A stretch of DNA of 49,284 nt from Porphyromonadaceae bacterium H1 (GTDB taxonomy: Bacteria; Bacteroidota; Bacteroidia; Bacteroidales; Paludibacteraceae). The stretch spans positions 1-49,284 of the forward strand of contig BDEJ01000052.1 of NCBI GenBank assembly GCA_001653155.1, read 5' to 3'. The notes under the pieces are model-generated. The model searched no databases. It was not told the DNA's origin and saw only the letters and a list, made by a program, of their open reading frames with translations. The position numbers and the translations under genes are program-made. How positions within the stretch are numbered: position 1 is the first letter of the stretch; each line of letters opens with the position of its first letter. Positions 1-8,404 of this stretch are shown piece after piece.

Positions 1-15
1 AATACAATGACCGCT

Positions 16-51
16 GTAGAGACGCAATTAGTTGCGTCTCTACGTGTTTTT
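16..51 (+). repeat. 12-bp perfect palindrome with T-run (REP-like / terminator)
   Basis: The arms at 16-27 and 32-43 are perfectly complementary around a 4-base loop and are followed by GTGTTTTT. The core GAGACGCAA...TTGCGTCTC resembles a palindrome I recall as widespread between genes in Bacteroidota. It may terminate a plus-strand gene lying left of the window, or be a REP-like mobile palindrome, or both. Confidence 0.6.
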
Positions 52-69
52 GCGGGGAGATTAGCTTCT

Positions 70-118
70 AAGCCCTCCGGGCTTGCGCCCATCCCCTTGA
101 ACATAAGGGGGACATGGG
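70..118. repeat. Two further intergenic palindromes
   Basis: A 6-bp stem (70-75 with 79-84) is followed by an imperfect 11-bp stem (88-98 with 105-118, one bulge). No gene is visible here. With the palindromes at 16-43 and 131-172 they make four hairpins in 160 bases downstream of clpB. Confidence 0.5.
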
Positions 119-130
119 AAGAAGAACGGA

Positions 131-172
131 GCTGCCCCCGAAAAGTCGGAGAGAAAACTTTTCGGGGGCAGC
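131..172 (-). terminator. Long hairpin downstream of clpB
   Basis: There is a perfect 16-bp inverted repeat, 131-146 against 157-172, with a 10-base loop. It starts 12 bases beyond the clpB stop codon. On the minus strand the stem is followed by a pyrimidine-rich but not pure T tract (TCCGTTCTTCTTCCC). It is probably the clpB transcript end, with a weaker U-run than a textbook intrinsic terminator. Confidence 0.6.
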
Positions 173-183
173 TCAACTCTTTT

Positions 184-2772
184 TTAATTGAAGAACTCCA
201 AAGCTCCGTTCCGGTAATCCACTTCGATGCTTTTGTCTTTGGCTATTTTGCCGGCAATAATCTGCTTCGACAGGTCGTTGAGCAGGAAGCGCTGTATGGC
301 TCGTTTCACCGGCCGGGCTCCGAATTGCGGATCGTAACCTTCTTCGCTGATAAAGTCGATGGCCTTTTCGCTCAGACGGATGCGGATGCCGTTTCTCAGC
401 AGCATCTTTTCGACCCCTTTTATCTGCAAGCGGACGATTTCTTTGATTTCTTCCGGCCTGAGGGGAGCGAACATGATAATCTCGTCGATGCGGTTTAAAA
501 ACTCGGGACGAATGTTTTGTTTCAGCATATCGAGAACTTCCTGTTTGCTTTTCTCAATTACTGCGTCTCGGTTCGAGTCGTTTATCCCTTCGAAGCGTTC
601 GCGTATGATGCCCGAACCCATGTTGGAAGTCATGATGATAATTGTGTTTTTGAAGTTCACCATGCGGCCTTTGTTATCGGTCAGGCGTCCGTCGTCCAGT
701 ACTTGCAGCAAGACATTGAATACATCGGGATGGGCTTTTTCAATCTCATCGAAAAGCACTACGGAATAAGGTTTCCGGCGTATGGCTTCGGTCAGCTGCC
801 CTCCCTCGTCGTATCCCACGTATCCCGGCGGCGACCCTATGAGGCGTGTAACCGAGAATTTTTCCTGGTATTCGCTCATGTCGATTCGGGTCATCATGTT
901 CTCGTCGTCGAAGAGGTATTCGGCCAGGGCTTTTGCGAGCTCGGTTTTACCCACTCCCGTCGTTCCGAGAAAGATGAAGGAACCTATCGGGCGCTTAGGG
1001 TCCTGCAAACCTGCCCGGCTGCGGCGTACGGCATCCGAAACGGCCTGTATGGCTTCGTCCTGTCCCACAACGCGCTTGTGCAATTCCTCTTCCAAATGCA
1101 AGAGCTTGTCCTTTTCGCTTTGCAGCATTTTGTTTACGGGGATGCCCGTCCAACGGCTGACTACGTCGGCGATGTCCTCACTGTCCACCTCTTCTTTAAT
1201 CATGGCCGAGCTACCCTGTATCTGCGCCAACTCCTGTTGTATGTCGGAGATTCGGCTCTCGGCTTCTTTTATCTTCCCGTAGCGGATTTCGGCCACTTTA
1301 CCGTAATCGCCTTCGCGTTCGGCGCGTTCGGCTTCGTACTTGAAGTTTTCGATGTCGATTTTCTTTTGCTGTATCTCGTCGATGAGCTTCTTTTCGGAGA
1401 GCCACTTGGCATGCAGCTCTTTGCTTTCCTCTTTGAGGTTAGCTATTTCTTTGTTCAGACCTTCGAGTTTTTCTGGGTCGTTTTCGCGTTTGATGGCTTC
1501 GCGTTCGATCTCCAGTTGCTTGATGTTGCGTTCGGTCTTGTCCAGTTCTTCAGGCACGGAGTTGGCCTCTAAGCGCAGACGTGCCGCTGCCTCGTCCATC
1601 AGGTCGATGGCTTTGTCGGGCAGGAAGCGATCCGTGATGTAGCGGCTCGATAGCTCTACGGCGGCAATAATGGCGTCGTCTTTGATGCGCACCTTGTGGT
1701 GGTTCTCGTAACGTTCCTTCAGGCCGCGAAGAATGGATATCGCGCTGGCTTCGTCCGGCTCGTCCACCATTACAACCTGGAAACGGCGTTCCAGAGCTTT
1801 GTCTTTCTCAAAATATTTTTGATATTCGTCGAGGGTTGTGGCACCTATTGAGCGCAATTCGCCGCGAGCTAAGGCTGGTTTCAGGATGTTGGCCGCATCC
1901 ATGGCTCCTTCGCTCTTTCCGGCACCGACCAAGGTGTGTATTTCGTCGATGAATAGGATGATTTCCCCCTCGGACCTCACCACTTCGTTCACCACCGATT
2001 TGAGTCGTTCCTCAAACTCTCCTTTGTACTTGGCGCCTGCTATCAAGGCTCCCATATCGAGGGAATATATTTGCTTCGTTTTAAGATTTTCGGGCACATC
2101 TCCCCGTTCGATACGCTGTGCCAGGCCTTCGGCGATGGCTGTTTTTCCGGTTCCGGGTTCGCCTATCAGAATGGGATTGTTCTTGCTGCGGCGGCTGAGT
2201 ATTTGCAGCAGGCGGCGTATCTCTTCGTCACGTCCGATAACAGGATCGAGTTTTCCGGAACGAGCCTGCTCGTTTAGATTCACGGCATACTTGCTTACCG
2301 AGTTGTAGTTGTCTTCCGCCGATGCCGATGTGGCCTTAGCACCTTTCCGAAGTTCTTCGATGGCTCTCTGCAAAGTTTCCTGCTTCAACCCTGCATCTTT
2401 GAGAACTTGCGACATCTCGTTTTTTTCAACGAGCAAAGCCATCAGTATGTATTCGACGGACACGAACTGATCGCCGGCTTTCGACGACAGGGCTACAGCC
2501 TTTTGCAATACGGCATTGCTCTCGCGGCTGAGATAGGCTTCTCCGCCCGAAACTTTCGGATAGGAGTCGATTGCTGTTTCAACCCGCTTTATCAGAGGGC
2601 CTGTGTGCACACCCAACTTGCCGAATAAAAAATGAGTAAGGTCTTCTCCTTTCTGCAGCAGCGCTTTGAGTATATGCGCTGTTTCGATAGATTGCTGCCC
2701 CTTAGCGTTCACCAAGTTTATGGCTTCCTGAACAACTTCCTGGGCTTTGATGGTAAAATTATTGAAGTTCAT
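184..2772 (-). CDS. clpB: ATP-dependent chaperone ClpB
   Basis: ClpB is the cytoplasmic Hsp100 disaggregase. It works with DnaK to pull polypeptides out of aggregates as a hexameric AAA+ ring. The product is 862 aa, the usual ClpB length. In order it shows a Clp N-terminal repeat domain (about 1-150), a first AAA+ module (Walker A GEPGTGKT near 205, Walker B LFIDEIH), the coiled-coil middle domain rich in E/K/R (about 400-530) and a second AAA+ module (Walker A GTTGVGKT near 605, sensor region MTSNMGS). There is no ClpX-type zinc finger and no ClpP-binding loop that I can see. The reading frame stays open to 2967, but I chose the ATG at 2770-2772 because MNFNNFTIKAQE is the normal ClpB N-terminus. 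The gene is monocistronic, divergent from the S41 peptidase gene, and probably heat-inducible by analogy with the family. Confidence 0.97.
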   Translation of the reverse strand: MNFNNFTIKAQEVVQEAINLVNAKGQQSIETAHILKALLQKGEDLTHFLFGKLGVHTGPLIKRVETAIDSYPKVSGGEAYLSRESNAVLQKAVALSSKAGDQFVSVEYILMALLVEKNEMSQVLKDAGLKQETLQRAIEELRKGAKATSASAEDNYNSVSKYAVNLNEQARSGKLDPVIGRDEEIRRLLQILSRRSKNNPILIGEPGTGKTAIAEGLAQRIERGDVPENLKTKQIYSLDMGALIAGAKYKGEFEERLKSVVNEVVRSEGEIILFIDEIHTLVGAGKSEGAMDAANILKPALARGELRSIGATTLDEYQKYFEKDKALERRFQVVMVDEPDEASAISILRGLKERYENHHKVRIKDDAIIAAVELSSRYITDRFLPDKAIDLMDEAAARLRLEANSVPEELDKTERNIKQLEIEREAIKRENDPEKLEGLNKEIANLKEESKELHAKWLSEKKLIDEIQQKKIDIENFKYEAERAEREGDYGKVAEIRYGKIKEAESRISDIQQELAQIQGSSAMIKEEVDSEDIADVVSRWTGIPVNKMLQSEKDKLLHLEEELHKRVVGQDEAIQAVSDAVRRSRAGLQDPKRPIGSFIFLGTTGVGKTELAKALAEYLFDDENMMTRIDMSEYQEKFSVTRLIGSPPGYVGYDEGGQLTEAIRRKPYSVVLFDEIEKAHPDVFNVLLQVLDDGRLTDNKGRMVNFKNTIIIMTSNMGSGIIRERFEGINDSNRDAVIEKSKQEVLDMLKQNIRPEFLNRIDEIIMFAPLRPEEIKEIVRLQIKGVEKMLLRNGIRIRLSEKAIDFISEEGYDPQFGARPVKRAIQRFLLNDLSKQIIAGKIAKDKSIEVDYRNGALEFFN

Positions 2773-3056
2773 AGTTTCAGTCTTTTTATTTGTTATTATT
2801 ATTTTGTTTCCAACCTTCCCTTGCAAAATTGTAACCAAGTGTTGTTTTCGGAAAAAATGACAGTTTTTGAGGCTTTTTGAAACAAAAAAGAGACATTGTG
2901 TCATTTTTACTCGTTTGAAACAGTCTATTTTCCGGTGAAAAAGGCCGGAAAAACTCTTCTCTCTCAAAATTATGCTGGCCCTTCCGGACTTTTTCTTAAA
3001 TTTGCGCTTTTATAATTTGAGGAATAGAAAGATTTTATGCTAAACAACAGGCTGCA

Positions 3057-4550
3057 ATGAAAAGACTGATTTATCCTTTGATTTTACTGCTTTTCCCTTC
3101 TTTTTTTTCTGCATGTAAGCAAAATAACGATCCTATACAGCAGGTAAATGTAGTATCCCTGTTTGCCTACAACGGCTTATCGCAATTTTATTTTTGGGCT
3201 GACGAGGTAGCGGGTAGAAAACCCACTCCGAAAGATCAGGATCCGAAAAAGTATTTTTATAGCTTGCTTAACATTACCGATAAGGAGCACAGCTGGTCTT
3301 TCATAACGAATGATGTGGAGGCGCTACGAGCGGGCTTTTCAGGTAACCCCAAGGCTCTGGGTTTTTCTTTTGCCTTGCAGCCCTTGGGGCCGGCGAATAC
3401 CGAATTGATAGCAGTTGTTAAATACGTATTTCCCAATACTCCTGCTTTCGAGGGTGGTGTTAAACGTCTGGATGTAATCCGAGAAATAGACGGAGAGCCT
3501 ATTACGAGGAAGAACCTCGGCAAGCTTTTCGAGGCCGATGGGCTCCGTCTGGGTATTTCGGATGCCACGGCCGCAGCAGCAGGCTTCCCCGTAAAGAGAA
3601 GCGTTGAACTCAATGCCCGTAAGATTACGACCGATCCGGTGCTCTACCACCGTATCTATGAGTTAGGAGGGAAGAAAATAGCGTACTTGTTTTATACCGG
3701 GTTTATTGCCGAGTATAATAAAAGTCTCTTTAAAGTCTTCTCTTCCTTCAAGGCTGCCGGAGTGGACGAGTTGGTACTGGATTTGCGCTACAACCACGGT
3801 GGAGCTGTTGGAGCAGCCAGGTACTTGGCCTCTCTGATTGCTCCGCAGGAAGAAGTAGCCCGGAAATCCGTATTTCTGTCTCTTTCTTACAACAAATTTT
3901 TGAACCAATATTTTGACCAAAACGGGATAGGGCGTAGCGATAGTCTCGGTGTGTACAACCCTAAGAAAGAACGAAACCCCTTAGAGGCTAATCTGAACTT
4001 GAAAAAAGTCTACATCTTGGCTACGGACGACTCGTATTCAGCCTCCGAACTGACTACTTTCTGTCTGAAACCCTATATGGAGGTGGTACACATCGGGACT
4101 CGTACAGGTGGAAAATATACGGCTTCTTTCACCGTTCATCCCTACGATGCCGATTGGGGTGTTGCTCTTTACAATCCCAGTCGTCTTTCGAATACCGATA
4201 AAGCAACACTAAAGAATTGGGCGATGCAACCTATTGTGGCCATATACACCGACTCGAAAAACCGGAACTTCTCGAATCCCGGTTACCTCGCTCCCAATCA
4301 TAATGTTGAGGAGGGAGGCCTTGATTCCTGGGTCGAAATAGGAGATACCCGTGATCGTTTGCTGGGACAAGCTATCTTTCTGATAACAGGAGAGGGCAAG
4401 TATAAGCCTAAGGGCACAAAAGCTTTTAGTTTGTCGCGTTCGGCCTCAAGACTTCGGATGCCTCTCGAGTTTCCGGATGCCCCGAATGAGCCTTGGAAAG
4501 AGTCGGTGATACTTGATGACCTGAAACTCCCCGACTTTTGGAAGGATTGA
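3057..4550 (+). CDS. Lipoprotein S41-family (C-terminal processing) peptidase
   Basis: The 497-aa product begins with a lipoprotein signal peptide ending in FFSAC, so Cys20 is probably lipidated and the enzyme faces the periplasm or the cell surface. An N-terminal helical segment is followed by a PDZ-like region (about 100-175, with the carrier-loop-like LGFSFALQP) and the S41 core. The core includes a strand YFLYTGF-like segment, ELVLDLRYNHGG, and the nucleophile motif DDSYSASELT, in which the serine before ASE is the expected catalytic Ser. Bacteroidota carry many such tail-specific-protease-like lipoproteins of unknown substrate. No partner gene is adjacent; clpB is divergent upstream. A protease role is likely, the substrate unknown. 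Confidence 0.88.
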   Translation: MKRLIYPLILLLFPSFFSACKQNNDPIQQVNVVSLFAYNGLSQFYFWADEVAGRKPTPKDQDPKKYFYSLLNITDKEHSWSFITNDVEALRAGFSGNPKALGFSFALQPLGPANTELIAVVKYVFPNTPAFEGGVKRLDVIREIDGEPITRKNLGKLFEADGLRLGISDATAAAAGFPVKRSVELNARKITTDPVLYHRIYELGGKKIAYLFYTGFIAEYNKSLFKVFSSFKAAGVDELVLDLRYNHGGAVGAARYLASLIAPQEEVARKSVFLSLSYNKFLNQYFDQNGIGRSDSLGVYNPKKERNPLEANLNLKKVYILATDDSYSASELTTFCLKPYMEVVHIGTRTGGKYTASFTVHPYDADWGVALYNPSRLSNTDKATLKNWAMQPIVAIYTDSKNRNFSNPGYLAPNHNVEEGGLDSWVEIGDTRDRLLGQAIFLITGEGKYKPKGTKAFSLSRSASRLRMPLEFPDAPNEPWKESVILDDLKLPDFWKD

Positions 4551-4616
4551 GGAGGAAACTACTATCTCTCTCTTGGGTATGAGCGAAATTCCGTAGGGCT
4601 GCCGGATGCTGTTTTT

Positions 4617-4988
4617 TCAGTGGTTTGCCCGAATTTCGCGAGGTGTTATCCGTCCCTTCTCAATGGCATCGTATCTGAGAAAACCCTCCATATCGAGTAT
4701 TTTCTTGAGCTTTTCCTCTTTTCGCAGGATTAGCTTCTGCATCCGTTTGCGCTTAGCGGGGCAGTAAGACTGCTCGATTTTTTGAACATCGAGCAGGAAG
4801 TCGAGTTCTACCGTCCGGACAGCTGCAGCCTGCGGGTCGCTGAGGGGAATCAGCACTTGCATGCGCCCCACTTTCTCGTTTACATGCTGGGTCAGTATCT
4901 CTTTTATGATGGATGTCTCCCCTGCAGCTTGTAAATAAAAGAGGCTGCAAAAGGCCCACAAGAAAATGAATACGGATGTCTTTTTCAT
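4617..4988 (-). CDS. Small exported protein of unknown function
   Basis: This is a 123-aa protein with a clear Sec signal peptide (MKKTSVFIFLWAFCSLFYLQAAG, cleavage probably after QAA). The mature part of about 100 residues is helical and charged, with a basic KRKRMQKLILRKEEKLKKIL stretch in the second half and one Cys. I recognise no family. It is convergent with the S41 peptidase gene (stops 66 bases apart) and divergent from the carboxyltransferase gene. The codon use, start ATG and signal peptide make it a real gene. Confidence 0.7.
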   Translation of the reverse strand: MKKTSVFIFLWAFCSLFYLQAAGETSIIKEILTQHVNEKVGRMQVLIPLSDPQAAAVRTVELDFLLDVQKIEQSYCPAKRKRMQKLILRKEEKLKKILDMEGFLRYDAIEKGRITPREIRANH

Positions 4989-5250
4989 TTGCTTTCTGTG
5001 TTTTTATAGTGAACTTGGCCATACAAAGATATTGTTTCCCGATTATTGCTGCAAGGGTCTTGAGGCTTTTTTGATATCGGAGGAGGGAGCCTGGGCCGGA
5101 AAAACTCTCCATCCGGCGTAATTATTTGGCAGATTTTTTGTTTTTCTCCCGAAAATATCGGATATTTACGTCCGAAAAAATGAAATTTCCGGCTAGGACT
5201 TTGCCCGACGGGATTTTTAGATATTTGTTTAATCACATCTACACAGAACG

Positions 5251-7017
5251 ATGAAAGAAATTAAATTTAGCCTTGTGTATCGCGACATGTGGCAATCCTC
5301 AGGAAAATACGTGCCGCGTAAAGACCAGTTGGCCCGCATTGCCCCGGTCATTGTGGATATGGGTTGTTTCTCACGGGTCGAAACCAACGGTGGAGCCTCC
5401 GAGCAGGTGAACCTCCTTTACGGAGAGAACCCCAACGAATCGGTACGTACCTTTACGAAAACCTTCAACGAAGCCGGTATCCAGACGCATATGCTCGACC
5501 GGGGACTCAACGGCTTGCGTATGAACCCCGTTCCGGCCGATGTCCGCGAGCTGATGTACAAAGTCAAAAAGGCACAGGGCGTGGATATTACCCGTATATT
5601 TTGCGGTTTGAACGATGTGCGTAACATCATTCCTTCCATTCGTTGGGCCAAAGCCGCCGGGATGATTCCACAGGGAACCCTTTGTATCACCTACTCGGAG
5701 ATTCATACCGCCGAATACTACATTCATATGGCCGAGCAACTCATAGATGCCGGAGCTCAGGAGATATGCCTGAAGGATATGGCCGGAATCGGACGCCCGG
5801 TCATGTTGGGACGAATCGTGAAGGCCATCAAATCGGCACATCCGGATATCGTGGTGCAGTACCATGGACATACCGGACCGGGTTTTTCCGTTGCTTCCAT
5901 GCTCGAAGTGGCCAAAGCCGGCGTTGATTACCTGGACTGTGCCATCGAGCCCTTGGCCTGGGGTATGGTGCATCCCGATGTCCTTACCATACAGGCCATG
6001 CTGAAAGATGCCGGTTTCCGGGTGCCTGAAATCAATATGAAGGCCTACATGGAAGCCCGTTCCTTGACCCAAAGTTTTATCGACGACTTCCTCGGCTATT
6101 TTATCGACGACCGCAACCGCTTCCTTACGGGGCTGCTTATCGGCTGTGGTTTGCCCGGAGGCATGATGGGTTCCCTCATGGCCGACTTGAAAGGCGTACA
6201 CGCAGCTATCAACGGAAACCTGAAAGCTCAAGGTAAATCCGAAATGTCGGAAGATGAGCTGCTTACCGCTCTGTTTGACGAGGTGAAGTACATTTGGCCG
6301 AAACTCGGAAATCCACCTCTTGTTACTCCCTTCAGCCAATACGTCAAGAACGTAGCTCTGATGAATCTCTTCACCATGAGTAAGGGAGGAAAACGCTACG
6401 AGATGATCGATAAAAATACCTGGGATATGATTTTGGGTAAGGCCGGTAAATTGCCCGGTAAGCTCGACCCTGAAATCGTAGAGCTGGCGCGTAAGAATAA
6501 CTTTGAGTTCTTCGAAGGAAATCCGCAGGATAATTATCCCAACGAACTGCCGCGTTTCATTCGCGAAATGGAAGAACTTGGCTGGGATCGAGGCCGCGAT
6601 GACGAGGAGCTCTTTGAATTTGCCATGCACGAAAAGCAATACCGCGAATACAAATCGGGCGAAGCCAAACGCCGTTTCAACAAAGAGTTGGAGGCTGCTA
6701 TGGCCGAAAAGCACAGTGCACAAAATCTGCCGCTACCCGATATCAGCCGCCTGAATCAGCTTAAATACAAAGACGCCGAACTGCTGATAGCTCCTGTTTC
6801 CGGACGCGTGATGTGGGAACTCGACTTCGACGACCGTTCGATGGCTCCCGTACCGGGCACCCGGATTCGCAAAGGCCAACACCTCTACACCATTCAAGCC
6901 AGCTTCGGTATGGAGCATATCGAGAGCTTCCTCGAAGGCCGTATCCTCGTGGTAGAGAAAAATCAGGGAGAACCCGTCAAGAAGGGAGATGTGGTGGCCT
7001 ATATCGAAAAGAATTAA
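5251..7017 (+). CDS. Biotin-dependent carboxyltransferase subunit (oxaloacetate decarboxylase alpha / pyruvate carboxylase B-like)
   Basis: This 588-aa cytoplasmic enzyme belongs to the family that transfers CO2 between a biotin carrier and pyruvate/oxaloacetate or a related acid. The N-terminal HMGL-like TIM barrel (about 1-300) has YRDMWQS (metal-binding Asp), CLKDMAG (the Lys that is carbamylated in this family) and YHGHTGPG (metal-binding His pair). The conserved carboxylase domain follows (about 300-470). The last 80 residues form a biotinyl/lipoyl-like barrel (LIAPVSGRV...VKKGDVVAYIEKN). The canonical EAMKM loop reads QASFGMEH instead, so no biotin-accepting Lys is present at that place. 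If the fold is retained but not biotinylated, CO2 would have to come from a separate carrier protein, which is not in this window. The gene stands alone; its exact substrate is uncertain. Confidence 0.85.
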   Translation: MKEIKFSLVYRDMWQSSGKYVPRKDQLARIAPVIVDMGCFSRVETNGGASEQVNLLYGENPNESVRTFTKTFNEAGIQTHMLDRGLNGLRMNPVPADVRELMYKVKKAQGVDITRIFCGLNDVRNIIPSIRWAKAAGMIPQGTLCITYSEIHTAEYYIHMAEQLIDAGAQEICLKDMAGIGRPVMLGRIVKAIKSAHPDIVVQYHGHTGPGFSVASMLEVAKAGVDYLDCAIEPLAWGMVHPDVLTIQAMLKDAGFRVPEINMKAYMEARSLTQSFIDDFLGYFIDDRNRFLTGLLIGCGLPGGMMGSLMADLKGVHAAINGNLKAQGKSEMSEDELLTALFDEVKYIWPKLGNPPLVTPFSQYVKNVALMNLFTMSKGGKRYEMIDKNTWDMILGKAGKLPGKLDPEIVELARKNNFEFFEGNPQDNYPNELPRFIREMEELGWDRGRDDEELFEFAMHEKQYREYKSGEAKRRFNKELEAAMAEKHSAQNLPLPDISRLNQLKYKDAELLIAPVSGRVMWELDFDDRSMAPVPGTRIRKGQHLYTIQASFGMEHIESFLEGRILVVEKNQGEPVKKGDVVAYIEKN

Positions 7018-7180
7018 GAAAATCCCCTGCGCAAACCAATCCGGCAACCTTTCCGTCTTTTACAGGGGAGGCTGCTGTTTTTTGTAAGGGCCAAGTTCTT
7101 CTCCTCCCCATGTGATTTTGAATGGATAACCTTCTTCTTTTCCTGCTGTCGCGATGAGCTTTCCCTGCGAAGCCGGATGA

Positions 7181-7222
7181 AAAAGGGGAGCAACATCGAA
7201 ACATTCTTTTCGATGCAGCTCC
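7181..7222 (-). terminator. Intrinsic terminator after the PUL operon
   Basis: On the minus strand the stem 7218-7222/7187-7191 continues as 7208-7215/7194-7201 with a small internal bulge and a 6-base loop. It is then followed by CCTTTTTC. It lies 32 bases past the stop of the exported aldose epimerase gene and would end the PUL transcript. Confidence 0.75.
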
Positions 7223-7253
7223 TTGGGGTGTAAAACCGCAAATTTATCCGGCT

Positions 7254-8378
7254 TTAGCGGCGGACAGTGAATTTGTAGATGCAAGTATGTGTGTACACCT
7301 CGCCGGGACGGAGGACCGTAGATGGGAAGTGAGCTTGGTTCGGGCTATCGGGGAAATGTTGGGTTTCGAGAGCCAGGGACTCACGATAGTTGTGCTTGCC
7401 TCCGTATTTCCCTTTTCCGCTTCCGTCCATGAAATTACCTCCGTAGAACTGAAGCCCCGGTTGATCCGTCCATATTTCCATCAGACGTCCGCTTTGAGCT
7501 TCGTAGAGACTCGCTGCCCATTCGACTTCGTGTTGGCTTTTCCGGTCGAGCACCCAGTTGTGGTCGTATCCGAGCCCGTGTTTGAGCTGAGGATGCTCCT
7601 GATTCAAATCTTGTCCGATAGCCTTTTCCTGTCTGAAGTCGAAGGGACTGCCCTCGACGGGCATCAATTCTCCGGTAGGAATCAGTACGCTGTCAACGGG
7701 AGTTATGGCAGAGGCCTTGATGGTTAGCATGTGGTCGTTGATGCTTCCGCCAGCTTCGCCTTTGAGGTTGAAAAACCCGTGATGAGAAAGGTTGATTACC
7801 GTCGGGCGGTCGCTCTCTGCTTGGTAGTGTATTTTCAACTCGTTGTCGGGAGTTAGCGTATAGGTCATTCGTATACGCAGCTCACCCGGAAAGCCGGCAT
7901 CGCCGTGGGGAGAGTTATAGGCCATCTGAATTTCCCTGTCGTTTACATCAATCACCTCCCAACGCTGCATGTCGAGCCCCTTAGGGCCACCGTGCAGGGT
8001 TTGGCCGTTGTTGTTGATGGGCAGTTGATAATCCTGTCCGTCGAGGCTAAATTTTCCTCCGGCGATACGGTTGGCGTAGCGGCCTACTACACAGCCGAGG
8101 AAGCGTTCTCCGTTTTGTTCAATGTATTCCCGAATGTTGGCATGTCCCAATACGATGTCTTCGTAATGTCCGTTTTTATCAGGAGTCCAGAGGGCTACAA
8201 TTCTTCCTCCGAAGTTGGTCACCTGCATGGTGATGGCTCCGGAGTGGAGTGTATAGAGGTCGGTTTCTCCTCCGTCGATATTGGCTTGGAAGGCTGTTCT
8301 GTCTAATAAGAGAAGTTTCGGTTGGTAGCAAGCCGTTGCAAGGACGGATAGCAGCAGGTAGAAAAAACTTTTTTTCAT
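7254..8378 (-). CDS. galM: Exported aldose 1-epimerase (mutarotase) lipoprotein
   Basis: The product interconverts alpha and beta anomers of aldoses released by the neighbouring glycosidases. The 374-aa protein starts with a lipoprotein signal (LSVLATAC), so it sits in the envelope, unlike the cytoplasmic paralogue at 40274-41302. The galactose mutarotase core is complete: GGRIVALWTP near the N-terminus, GRYANRIAGGKF, NNGQTLHGGPKG with the substrate-binding His, NLSHHGFFNL with the catalytic His, YDHNWVL, and LALETQHFPDSPNQ with the catalytic Glu. I chose ATG 8376-8378, because the frame upstream to 8426 encodes residues that would precede the signal peptide. It is the last gene of the PUL, 26 bases after the GH2 stop. 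Confidence 0.92.
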   Translation of the reverse strand: MKKSFFYLLLSVLATACYQPKLLLLDRTAFQANIDGGETDLYTLHSGAITMQVTNFGGRIVALWTPDKNGHYEDIVLGHANIREYIEQNGERFLGCVVGRYANRIAGGKFSLDGQDYQLPINNNGQTLHGGPKGLDMQRWEVIDVNDREIQMAYNSPHGDAGFPGELRIRMTYTLTPDNELKIHYQAESDRPTVINLSHHGFFNLKGEAGGSINDHMLTIKASAITPVDSVLIPTGELMPVEGSPFDFRQEKAIGQDLNQEHPQLKHGLGYDHNWVLDRKSQHEVEWAASLYEAQSGRLMEIWTDQPGLQFYGGNFMDGSGKGKYGGKHNYRESLALETQHFPDSPNQAHFPSTVLRPGEVYTHTCIYKFTVRR

Positions 8379-8404
8379 GATGATGTTTTTGATGAGATTC
8401 TTGT

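Noticed and set aside
517-1572. 351-codon frame antisense to clpB
   Set aside because: It lies wholly inside a conserved gene and its product is Phe/Val/Leu-rich chance sequence.
2773-2967. N-terminal extension of ClpB to 2967
   Set aside because: The added 65 residues match no ClpB; MNFNNFTIKAQE at 2772 is the normal start.
5371-6723. 450-codon open frame antisense to the carboxyltransferase gene
   Set aside because: The sense frame encodes a complete conserved enzyme; the antisense frame has no family signature and is a by-product of codon bias.
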